From NCBI RefSeq assembly GCF_040779325.2, contig NZ_JBFONT020000004.1, forward strand, positions 248,001 through 312,000: DNA of 64,000 nucleotides, read 5' to 3'. A program made the translations under genes and the position numbers. The notes beneath the pieces are model-generated. The model saw nothing but the letters and a program-made list of their open reading frames with translations. It was not told the origin of the DNA and ran no database searches. This document shows positions 56,966 through 64,000 of the stretch, in pieces. The stretch comes from Aestuariibius violaceus (GTDB taxonomy: Bacteria; Pseudomonadota; Alphaproteobacteria; Rhodobacterales; Rhodobacteraceae). Positions within the stretch are counted from its first letter, which is position 1; each line of letters opens with the position of its first letter.

Positions 56966-59020
56966 ATGTTTCAAGTTACCCCGATCGGATCCTGCCGCAT
57001 CGCAACGCCGCTACGCCTGGCGCGCGAGCGCTACGGTTTCACACTAAATCGCAGCCGGAGCCTCGGCTTCTGCCATTCCTCGGGCGAGGCGGTTCAGACC
57101 GCACACTTTCTGCGAGGTGAGTTCGAGCCTCCCGCAGAGCTCTGGCCTTACATCGCCCGTGATGCCGACCGAAACGCCGTTCTGCAGACCACCCATGATC
57201 CGTCGGACATCTATATCGTCGAGATTTCGTCAGCCAAGAGGATCATGATCGACGACGTTCATGTCCAATACAATTACCTGACGAATGCCTTCCCGACCTT
57301 CTTCTCAAGCCGCAGCCGCAGCCGCCGCTTCTGGGACTTCGCGAAGACCGGCGATCAGGCAGAGATCGATGCTTATCTGTCTCAATGCCGCACTCCAGCG
57401 ATGGATCGCGCTCTCCTCCGCCGCGTCCGTCTGTCCATGACCGACGAAGCGACACTGCGCGCAGACATGGCCAAACTGGCTGATCTTCTTCCGGATGTCC
57501 TCTTCATGACTCACGTCAACGCGCGCATGCCGGACGGGGAGCGGATCGGCAGCCGGTCTTCCCTGATCGACCTCATCCACAAGGTAGGAGAGGCCGACAA
57601 CCACAAAGTCTTTGACCCAACCCTCTTGATGGAACGGCATGGTCAATCCGGCGCAATCGAGGATGAAAGCCGAGGGCTCGCGCATTTCACCGAAGACTTC
57701 AGCCACGCCTTAGCCGACACTTGGTTTGACCAGATCCTGTTCGAGAAACTCGACGACCGTGTTCGCCGAGAAGGGGAAGATGCGATCGACCAGGTCCTCG
57801 TTCCGCATATTGAGGCTATGATCGCAGTGGGCAACCTCAATGGGATCGATGCACGCCTCTCCGCCCTCTCGAGAGCCCTGCCCGATATGCCTGCGCTTCA
57901 CGATCTGCGCTGCCAGCTGGCTTGCGCCGAAACCCGCGCCGACGAGGCGCTTGGGCTGCTGGCCGCGACCTTGCGTACAAGCCCAGAGGATGCCGAAGTC
58001 CTGTCCCGGCACGCACAATTGGCCCACTCCATGGATCGCTTCGCGGAAGCGTTGGAAAGTGAACGGCGCCTCGCAAAGCTCGGCAAACGGAGCGATGGCG
58101 GGTCGCTGGCCGACAAAGGTCAGGCAGCGATGGACAGAGGCGCGCAACGTGTCGCGCTTGGCTTCTTTCAACTAGCAATACAAGCAGATGCGCCGGATCA
58201 GCATGCCTTGCTCGGCACAGCGGGCATTCTGTTAAACGATCCGTCCCTTGTGAGATCGCTTTCAGCGAACGACATCGATATCCTCCTCAATCACCTCCCC
58301 GCAGGCAAAGCGATGGAGCTTGCGATCCGCAAAATCGCAGGGACCGATCTAGCAGATCTTCTCGACCGGGCGACGGAACTCGACCCAGTTCAACTCGACA
58401 CCGTCTGCCGGTACCTTTCTGCGAAAGACAGACGGCAGCTTGCGGTCGAGTTCATACGTATCTGGCGCGAGGCACAGGATCGTCCGGCGCTCGAGGCTGC
58501 ACCAGTCTGGTCACTCCTTGAAGAATGGCTGAGTGATGCATTGTCCGACGCTGATTTCGCCACAAGATCCGGCCTTTTGTCTGATCTCCTGGTCGCTCAC
58601 CCTTTCTACGCCGATGCCCGCGTCGCGCTGCGCGGTCTGCGGCGCGAGGCCGCAGCTGAGGCAAAGGCACTCGCGGGATCGGGAGACCTGCAGGGTCTCG
58701 AGAGGCTCGAGGTTGCGCTCGCCACGCTACCACAGCCCCTGATTGACCTACCGCTTGCTCGGGCACGGATCCTCTTTACGAGGGAGCGCTACGCGGAGGC
58801 GATCGCGGTGGGTGAACCGGTGGCGGAAGCACGCCCGGAGAACCTGTCGCTATGGGCGATGCTGATGCGCGGCGCCTCCGAAATAGGCGACACCATCCGG
58901 ACAGAACGTTTCGCCCGTCAAGTCCTCTTCCTCTGTGATGAAGACACATCGAGCCTGGCCCGTGAAGCCTCACTAAAACTCGCCGATGGCACCTTGGTGC
59001 CGCTAGCCGAGGCCGTCTGA
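56966..59020 (+). CDS. Unrecognised capsule-locus protein with GSCR motif and TPR-like helical repeats
   Basis: 684 residues from the ATG of MFQVTPIGSCRIATPLRLA, 7 bases after gagg. The N-terminal 250 residues start with an IGSCRI motif and FCHSSGEAVQTAHFL, a layout seen in several proteins of Rhodobacteraceae polysaccharide loci that may be SGNH- or WcbI-like, but I cannot assign it. Residues about 280-684 are all-helical with TPR-like units (for example LLAATLRTSPEDAEVLSRHAQLAHSMDRFAEAL). No signal peptide, so it should be cytoplasmic or membrane-bound from inside. It sits between the dehydrogenase and a glycosyltransferase, 8 and 5 bases from them, so it is part of the same unit and probably acts in assembly or modification of the polymer. 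Confidence 0.7.
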   Translation: MFQVTPIGSCRIATPLRLARERYGFTLNRSRSLGFCHSSGEAVQTAHFLRGEFEPPAELWPYIARDADRNAVLQTTHDPSDIYIVEISSAKRIMIDDVHVQYNYLTNAFPTFFSSRSRSRRFWDFAKTGDQAEIDAYLSQCRTPAMDRALLRRVRLSMTDEATLRADMAKLADLLPDVLFMTHVNARMPDGERIGSRSSLIDLIHKVGEADNHKVFDPTLLMERHGQSGAIEDESRGLAHFTEDFSHALADTWFDQILFEKLDDRVRREGEDAIDQVLVPHIEAMIAVGNLNGIDARLSALSRALPDMPALHDLRCQLACAETRADEALGLLAATLRTSPEDAEVLSRHAQLAHSMDRFAEALESERRLAKLGKRSDGGSLADKGQAAMDRGAQRVALGFFQLAIQADAPDQHALLGTAGILLNDPSLVRSLSANDIDILLNHLPAGKAMELAIRKIAGTDLADLLDRATELDPVQLDTVCRYLSAKDRRQLAVEFIRIWREAQDRPALEAAPVWSLLEEWLSDALSDADFATRSGLLSDLLVAHPFYADARVALRGLRREAAAEAKALAGSGDLQGLERLEVALATLPQPLIDLPLARARILFTRERYAEAIAVGEPVAEARPENLSLWAMLMRGASEIGDTIRTERFARQVLFLCDEDTSSLAREASLKLADGTLVPLAEAV

Positions 59021-59025
59021 CCAGA

Positions 59026-60990
59026 ATGCAGCTACTTTCGCGCCTTGTGCCTGACGATCCGGCGGCAGCTCCGTTGCCGCCGTCGGTCCTGACGGAGGCC
59101 GAGAGAGTTGTTGCTGCGATCCGGCGACCCGAAGAAGCGCAGACCGCGTTCGACCGTCTCCTCCCCGCGCTCAAGAGCTACAAGGCTGATCCGCGCCTTG
59201 TCCTTCAGGCGGCGATGCTGGTTGAAAAGCAGCGCAAGAGCGATGGGATGCTCGAGTTCTGGTCGGATCTCGCCCTGATGTTCCCAGGTGAGGTCCTGCC
59301 GCTACGGATGGCGATGCGCTGGCACCGACGGGCAAAGCGCAATGCCGAAGGTCTGCGAATGCTCCACGCCGCCACTCCAGACGCCCCCGCAGACCTGACG
59401 CAAGCTGAGACCCGCCTGATGGGCCTTAGCGAATTGCGCGCCTTCACCGCAATTGACGAGATGATGGTAGGGGTTCTCGCAACCTTTCCCGGCGCGCGCC
59501 CGATCCGAATGCGCTACATCCAATGCCTCGCTCAGCAGTCTCGTTACATCGAGGCTGATCGTATTGCAGCAGGTGTGGTTGATCGCGAAAAGCTCGGGGC
59601 AAGCTCGCGCGCCGTCCTCGATCTCATTGAAACCAAGGCACGAATACTGAGGCGCTGCGCGATTGATCGCGAGGATGAAATCCTCGGTAGCATAGTCAAA
59701 CGACTCGCTGACAGCCCGGTCCGGCCCCTCGACCGGTCCCGCGTCGGGGCTGTCGCGTTCTTCACCGGCCAGCTCGGCACGGGCGGGGCAGAGCGTCAGA
59801 TGACCCGCCTCGCCTCGTCCTTTCAGGCAATTCACGAAAGCGGCGGCCTCGCGAGCAGGCGCCGGATCATGTTGCCCCCTCAAGTCTGCGTGCGGCATGC
59901 GACCCCGGGAAGCGGTGACTTCTTCCTCCCGGTTCTGCGCCGTGCAGGCGTTGAAACCACGGTGCTCGCAGACATCGAATTGCCCAAGATCGACGGTATC
60001 GACGAGGGAGTGCGCGATCTGCTTTCTGTCATCCCCGAAGACCTTGCTGAACACACCGCAAAGCTCCTGCGCTGGTTCCGCGATAAAGAAATCGAGGTCG
60101 CCTATCTCTGGCAGGATGGCGGCGTCTTGTCCGCCGCCCTCGCCGCCCTTCTCGCCGGCGTCCCTCGGATCGTCACCTCCTTCCGCGGGCTGCCCCCCAA
60201 CCTGCGCCCCGCGCTCCTCAGGCCGGAAATGCCAGCTCTCTACCGGGCTTTGGCATGCCTGCCCCACGTTACCTTCTCCTCCAACAGCGCCGCGACCGCC
60301 TGTGCCTACGAAGACTGGCTTGGCCTGCGCGAAGGACGAATCGCCGTCTTGCCGAATGCCATTCCACCAGTTCTTCCCGAAGGAAACCCGGCAGATGAAG
60401 AGTGGTGGGCGCGAACCCTTCACCGCTCGCCTGGCTGCTCGCGAACCGTTCTCGGCATCTTCCGCTTCGACGACAACAAGAGGCCGCTTCTTTGGGTGAA
60501 CGCTGCAGCCGCCTATGCTGAGCAAGACCCCACGACCCGTTTCGTCCTCGTTGGCAGCGGACACGATTTCCCAACTTGCGCAGATCGGATCCGATCCCTC
60601 GGCATGGAGGACCGCATATTCCTCGCCGGACTGCGGCAGAACGTAGGCTTCTTCCTCCACCGCGCTGATCTCGTGATGCACCTCGCCCGGATGGAGGGCC
60701 TGCCCAACGTCCTGATCGAAGCCCAACTGGCCGGAGTTCCAGTACTTGCGACCCCCGCGGGCGGCACGGCAGAGGTGGTCGAGGACAGGCAAACGGGCCG
60801 TCTCCTGCCCTGCGCAGAAGCGCCGACGATCCCTGACATCGCTACGCTCCTCGCAGAAATGCTCGGCGATGCCGACGAGTTAACGCGAATGGGTGCCGAA
60901 GCCCGTAGACATTCGGAGCCGCGGTTCCTTATCGACAAGATTATCGATCGGACGGTCGATCTCTTCTTGGACGTAAAAGGATCCGCCTGA
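59026..60990 (+). CDS. Glycosyltransferase with TPR-like N-terminal half (GT4 type)
   Basis: 654 residues. Residues 1-235 are helical and TPR-like, similar in style to the C-terminal part of the preceding protein. From about 240 a GT4 GT-B fold follows: VAFFTGQLGTGGAERQMTRLASSF (donor-side start of family GT4), VTSFRGLPPNLRP, VTFSSNSAATA, IAVLPNAIPPVLP, then VLGIFRFDDNKRPLLWVNAA, RFVLVGSGHDF and the nucleotide-sugar site MHLARMEGLPNVLIEAQLAGVPVLATPAGGTAEVV, read in parts. It probably adds a sugar to the nascent capsular polymer. It is five bases after the GSCR protein and one base before the epimerase gene. Confidence 0.88.
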   Translation: MQLLSRLVPDDPAAAPLPPSVLTEAERVVAAIRRPEEAQTAFDRLLPALKSYKADPRLVLQAAMLVEKQRKSDGMLEFWSDLALMFPGEVLPLRMAMRWHRRAKRNAEGLRMLHAATPDAPADLTQAETRLMGLSELRAFTAIDEMMVGVLATFPGARPIRMRYIQCLAQQSRYIEADRIAAGVVDREKLGASSRAVLDLIETKARILRRCAIDREDEILGSIVKRLADSPVRPLDRSRVGAVAFFTGQLGTGGAERQMTRLASSFQAIHESGGLASRRRIMLPPQVCVRHATPGSGDFFLPVLRRAGVETTVLADIELPKIDGIDEGVRDLLSVIPEDLAEHTAKLLRWFRDKEIEVAYLWQDGGVLSAALAALLAGVPRIVTSFRGLPPNLRPALLRPEMPALYRALACLPHVTFSSNSAATACAYEDWLGLREGRIAVLPNAIPPVLPEGNPADEEWWARTLHRSPGCSRTVLGIFRFDDNKRPLLWVNAAAAYAEQDPTTRFVLVGSGHDFPTCADRIRSLGMEDRIFLAGLRQNVGFFLHRADLVMHLARMEGLPNVLIEAQLAGVPVLATPAGGTAEVVEDRQTGRLLPCAEAPTIPDIATLLAEMLGDADELTRMGAEARRHSEPRFLIDKIIDRTVDLFLDVKGSA

Positions 60991-60991
60991 C

Positions 60992-62005
60992 ATGCGCACC
61001 GTTTTCATCACCGGCACCGCGGGATTTATCGGCTACCACCTGGCAGAACTGCTCCTGGCCGAAGGGTTCCGCGTCGCGGGCTATGACGGCATGACGGATT
61101 ACTACGACGTCACGCTGAAACGGCGGCGTCATCAGAACCTGCTGCAGAACGAGGCCTTTACTGCGACCGAAGGGATGCTGGAGGACGAGGCACTTCTTAA
61201 AAAGGCCCTCGACGCCGCCGAGCCCGACATCATCATCCACCTCGCCGCTCAGGCAGGCGTCCGCTACAGCCTTGAAAATCCTCGTTCTTATATCGATGCT
61301 AACCTGATCGGCACCTTCAATGTCCTCGAAGAGGCCCGAGCCCGCAGTGTCGATCACCTTCTGATGGCCTCCACCTCTTCCGTCTATGGCGCGAATATCG
61401 AGATGCCGTTTACCGAGGACCAGAAGACTGATCATCCCCTGACGCTCTACTCCGCCACCAAGAAGGCGAACGAGGTGATGGCCCATGCCAACGCCCATCT
61501 CTGGAAGGTGCCGACGACAGTGTTCCGCTTTTTCACGGTCTACGGGCCGTGGGGGAGGCCGGACCTCGCCCTTTTCAAGTTCGTGCGCGCCGCCCTCGCG
61601 GGAGAGGCAATCGATATCTACAACCACGGCCAGATGTCGCGCGACTTCACCTACGTGACCGATCTTGTCCGCGCGATTCGCCTCTTGATCGACGTCGCCC
61701 CCGAAGAGCCGGCCGATCGCGACACGATCCCGGAAGGCGACACTCTCAGCCCCGTCGCGCCTTGGCGGGTCGTCAATATCGGCAACGGCCAGCAGATCCC
61801 GCTGATGGATTTCATCTCGGCCACCGAGGGCGCACTCGGCTTCGAAATGAAAAAGAACTTCATGGAGATGCAGAAAGGTGACGTGCCCAGCACTTGGGCG
61901 TCCTCCGACCTTCTCCACACGCTCACCGGCTTCCGCCCGAACATGCCCGTCGAAGACGGCGTCAGGCGGTTCGTCGACTGGTACCGATCCTATTACGATG
62001 TCTGA
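60992..62005 (+). CDS. NAD-dependent epimerase, UDP-glucuronate 4-epimerase type
   Basis: 337 residues, extended SDR. GTAGFIGYHLAELLLAEGFRVAGYDG at the N-terminus, AAQAGVRYSLENPRSYIDANLIGTFNVLE, MASTSSVYGANIEMPFTED, catalytic YSATKKANEVMAHANAHLW, and FRFFTVYGPWGRPDLALFKFVRAAL plus IYNHGQMSRDFTYVTDL. The pattern DYYDVTLKRRR and PWGRPDLALF are typical of UDP-GlcA 4-epimerases (CapI/LspL), which make UDP-GalA. Because the locus also holds a UDP-HexNAc dehydrogenase, a UDP-HexNAcA substrate is possible. Its end overlaps the permease gene by 8 bases. Confidence 0.88.
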   Translation: MRTVFITGTAGFIGYHLAELLLAEGFRVAGYDGMTDYYDVTLKRRRHQNLLQNEAFTATEGMLEDEALLKKALDAAEPDIIIHLAAQAGVRYSLENPRSYIDANLIGTFNVLEEARARSVDHLLMASTSSVYGANIEMPFTEDQKTDHPLTLYSATKKANEVMAHANAHLWKVPTTVFRFFTVYGPWGRPDLALFKFVRAALAGEAIDIYNHGQMSRDFTYVTDLVRAIRLLIDVAPEEPADRDTIPEGDTLSPVAPWRVVNIGNGQQIPLMDFISATEGALGFEMKKNFMEMQKGDVPSTWASSDLLHTLTGFRPNMPVEDGVRRFVDWYRSYYDV

Positions 62006-62801
62006 CGCAGCACCGCTTTTCGCCGTAACCTATGCCGGCCGGGCTGACCGCATCGCCGCCCTCATGCTGCGCGAACGGCAGAGCCGCTTTGCCGCCAGTG
62101 CCATCGGCTACGTCTGGGCCTTCCTGACGCCCGTGACCTGGATCGCGCTCGTCGTCATCGTCTTCCACCTGCTCAACCGCTTCCCGCCGATCCATGTCGG
62201 TCCCGAGATCTTCGTCGCGACCGGCATCCTGCCCTACCTCGTCTTCCGCCAGACGATCACGTCCATGAGCCGGTCCGTCGTCAGCGCTCGGCACATGCTC
62301 TTTCTCAGACCGGTCTCGATGAACGAGATAATGCTCGCCTCTGCACTTCTCGATTTCATCAATATGGCCGTCGCCGCCATCGTGATCTTCGGCGCGATCA
62401 CCTTCCTCTTCGACGCCCCGATGCCCGCCACCCCAGCGGGAGTGGCGCTCGCCATGGTCCTTGCCTGGTGCCTCGGCACCGGCTTTGGGCGCCTCGCCGC
62501 CGTTCTCGTCCTCGTGAGCGACAGTTTTTCAAGGTCGATCCCGATCCTGCTGCGCCCGCTCTTCTGGCTTTCCGGCATCTTCTACACCGCGGGCGAGCTC
62601 TCCGGAGCGCTGCAAACCGCGCTCTGGTTCAGCCCGACCTTCCACATCGTGGAGCTTCTGCGGGAAAGCTACTTCAACGGATACGCCTCCCCGATCTCGA
62701 ACATCTGGTATCCGCTCGGAATCGCGGGCGGCCTCTGGCTGCTCTCCATCCCCGTCGAGCGGGTGATCACCGCGCGGACCGCATCAAGGTACCGGATATG
62801 A
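61998..62801 (+). CDS. Polysaccharide export ABC transporter permease (KpsM type)
   Basis: 267 residues from the ATG of MSDAAPLFAVTYAGRADRIAALMLRERQSRFAASAIGYVWAFL, read in parts, overlapping the epimerase end. Six membrane helices of the ABC2 type; the start RERQSRFAASAIGYVWAFLTPVTWIALVVIVFHLL and the late FWLSGIFYTAGEL are characteristic of KpsM/CtrC. It forms the inner-membrane channel for a lipid-linked capsular polysaccharide and pairs with the ATPase encoded next (ATGA overlap). Confidence 0.9.
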   Translation: MSDAAPLFAVTYAGRADRIAALMLRERQSRFAASAIGYVWAFLTPVTWIALVVIVFHLLNRFPPIHVGPEIFVATGILPYLVFRQTITSMSRSVVSARHMLFLRPVSMNEIMLASALLDFINMAVAAIVIFGAITFLFDAPMPATPAGVALAMVLAWCLGTGFGRLAAVLVLVSDSFSRSIPILLRPLFWLSGIFYTAGELSGALQTALWFSPTFHIVELLRESYFNGYASPISNIWYPLGIAGGLWLLSIPVERVITARTASRYRI

Positions 62802-63478
62802 TCGCCTTGCGGGATGTCACCCTCTGGCCGACAGGCGCAGCCCGGCCCGTCCTCTATCGTGCAAACGCGATCTTCGGCGACCGCCAAAGGATTGGCATCC
62901 TCGCGCCCGCCGCAAGCGGCAAAACCACGATAGCGCGCCTTCTTTGCGGGATAGAGCGGCCCGCCAGCGGGTCGGTCCTGTCAACCGGCCGCGTCTCCTG
63001 GCCGCTCGGCCATGCCGGGATGCTCCACCCGGAGCTGACGGCCGCCGATAACCTCCATCACCTCGCCCGGACGATCGGCGAAGACCCGGCGCACTATATC
63101 GCGTTCTGCCAGAGCTTCGCCGCCCTCGACCGCCCACTCTCCGCCCGGATGAAGTCCTTCTCCCCGGCCGAACGCGCCCGCCTCGCCTATGCCGCCTCGC
63201 TTGCGATCAGATGCGACACCTATATCGCCGACGAAACGATCACCGTGGGCGACGCCGAGACCCGCGCGAAAAGCGAGGCTCTCCTCCGCGGGCGCCTCGA
63301 CCATGCAGGGCTGATCTTCCTCTCCCGGAACGCCAGGCAGCTCGATGCATGGTGCGATCATATTCTCCTCCTCACCGACGGAATGCTGCGCCCATGCCCG
63401 TCCGCCAAAGTCGCGCAAGCGGCCTGCGACCTTGCCGCGGAGCGCCGCCAAAACCGCAAGGACCCCGCCCATGTCTGA
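62798..63478 (+). CDS. Polysaccharide export ABC transporter ATPase (KpsT type, second copy, divergent)
   Basis: 226 residues from the ATG of MIALRDVTLWPTGAARPVLYRANAIF, read in parts. P-loop LAPAASGKTT at 35-44 keeps GKTT but has Ala for the first Gly, as in the copy at 19083. Signature region SFSPAERARLAYAASLAI and Walker B TYIADETI are present but less canonical; the H-loop His is replaced, since LIFLSRNARQLDAW stands where SHxxxxL is expected. Reduced ATPase activity is possible. It begins in the stop of KpsM (ATGA) and ends inside the start of the KpsE-like gene, which fits a complete KpsMTE set. Confidence 0.82.
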   Translation: MIALRDVTLWPTGAARPVLYRANAIFGDRQRIGILAPAASGKTTIARLLCGIERPASGSVLSTGRVSWPLGHAGMLHPELTAADNLHHLARTIGEDPAHYIAFCQSFAALDRPLSARMKSFSPAERARLAYAASLAIRCDTYIADETITVGDAETRAKSEALLRGRLDHAGLIFLSRNARQLDAWCDHILLLTDGMLRPCPSAKVAQAACDLAAERRQNRKDPAHV

Positions 63479-64000
63479 ACCTGCCTTCGCCGCCCCGGAA
63501 CCCGCTCAGGAGAACGAACGGATTCGCCTCTGGCGCGAGGAACGCGCCCGCATCGCCGACGAAGGTAAGAAGGAACGTCTTCTTCAGGCCGCGGAAGACC
63601 GTGCCCGTCAGCAGGCAGAGGAGGCCAAACGCCAACGTGCCGAAGCCGAGGCGCTTCTTCCCGACGAGGCCGACATCGCCCGCATCGCTGCCGATCTCGA
63701 CCGGCGCCGCAGCCTACGCAAATCCCGGCTGCTTGCTCAATTCGCCACCTTCATCGTCCTGCCGGTCATCGCGGTCGTGACCTACCTCTCGACGATCGCC
63801 GTCCCGCTCTTTGAAGCAACCGCCGTCGTTGCCATCACCCGCGACGGCCAAAGGGCGGAACAAGGCGCGTTGGGTGCTTTCGGCATAGGCGGACGCGTCG
63901 CCCCCGCACCTGAACTCTACATGGCCCACGAATTCGTCCGGTCCGGGCAGATGATGGCTATCCTCGACGACAAGACCGGCCTCGTGGGCACGCTCAGTGG
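63471..64000 (+). CDS. Capsule polysaccharide export inner-membrane protein, KpsE type (cut by window edge)
   Basis: The first 176 residues are visible. The ATG overlaps the KpsT stop by 8 bases. Residues 1-80 are a charged helical N-terminus rich in Arg, Glu and Ala (ERIRLWREERARIADEGKKERLLQAAEDRARQ, read in parts); a membrane helix follows at about 88-108 (FATFIVLPVIAVVTYLSTIAV), then the start of the periplasmic Wzz-like domain (VPLFEATAVVAITRDGQ). The same layout is seen in the protein at 19720-21210. It should link the KpsMT transporter to the outer-membrane channel. The coiled coil and second membrane helix lie outside the window. Confidence 0.85.
   Translation, partial: MSEPAFAAPEPAQENERIRLWREERARIADEGKKERLLQAAEDRARQQAEEAKRQRAEAEALLPDEADIARIAADLDRRRSLRKSRLLAQFATFIVLPVIAVVTYLSTIAVPLFEATAVVAITRDGQRAEQGALGAFGIGGRVAPAPELYMAHEFVRSGQMMAILDDKTGLVGTLS

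Overview
The window is chromosomal DNA of high G+C content with a strong G/C third-position bias. It looks like an alphaproteobacterium of the Rhodobacteraceae (Roseobacter group). The signs are an mreBCD-mrdA-rodA block, a FeS-cluster photolyase of the PhrB/CryB type, a FYDLN-acid protein, TAXI-TRAP and Tct tricarboxylate transporters, and DUF4214/RTX surface proteins beside export-type polysaccharide genes. No phage, insertion sequence, CRISPR array or plasmid gene is visible. The species cannot be named from the sequence alone.

Layout. 1-2.1 kb: start of nadE (minus, cut by the window edge) and an exported 18-repeat MORN protein. 2.4-7.9 kb: FeS photolyase and an SDR (minus); then a leucine-rich leader peptide, a small cupin and leuA (plus); then a TupA-like ATP-grasp protein (minus). 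7.9-14.5 kb: the rod-shape operon mreB-mreC-mreD-mrdA-rodA with a trailing 2-hydroxyacid dehydrogenase. 14.5-18.9 kb: SseB-like protein, UDG-family protein, DUF2927 protein, a small exported two-repeat protein and NhaA. 19.1-22.6 kb: a KpsT/KpsE-type polysaccharide export pair without its permease, then a BON-MscS channel and tRNA-Gln. 22.7-30.5 kb: methyltransferase, TAXI-TRAP transporter with DctB/DctD regulators, and a small lipoprotein. 31.3-38.9 kb: a secreted RTX/DUF4214 protein, a sulfotransferase, a long glycosyltransferase and GDP-mannose 4,6-dehydratase. 39.4-53.3 kb: an organic-acid island with an AbrB-like permease, TctE/TctD, TctC, fused TctA-TctB, PrpF, TcuB, TcuA, an aldehyde dehydrogenase, a ThDP enzyme and a GntR regulator. 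53.3-55.2 kb: housekeeping-like genes and tRNA-Ala. 55.6-64 kb: a capsule-type locus (UDP-HexNAc dehydrogenase, GSCR/TPR-like protein, glycosyltransferase, UDP-GlcA epimerase, KpsM, KpsT, start of KpsE).

Points of most interest. (1) The Leu codons of the leader peptide ahead of cupin-leuA are complementary to the cupin ribosome-binding site, which suggests translational attenuation by leucine. (2) The Tct/Tcu/PrpF/ThDP/ALDH island looks like an uncharacterised di- or tricarboxylate catabolic pathway. The same TTGTATAC half-operator lies at both ends of it. (3) Two different dispersed intergenic repeats and one shared 20-nt AT-rich motif occur in pairs, and the long non-coding stretch before the RTX gene carries a copy of all three. 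(4) A DUF4214-like module heads a sulfotransferase that lies next to the four-module DUF4214 RTX protein. (5) DctD has GAFPGA instead of the sigma54-contacting GAFTGA.

All calls were made by reading the sequence and recalling families; no database search was run. Starts were moved to internal start codons where a Shine-Dalgarno sequence, a signal peptide or an overlap with the upstream gene supported this.
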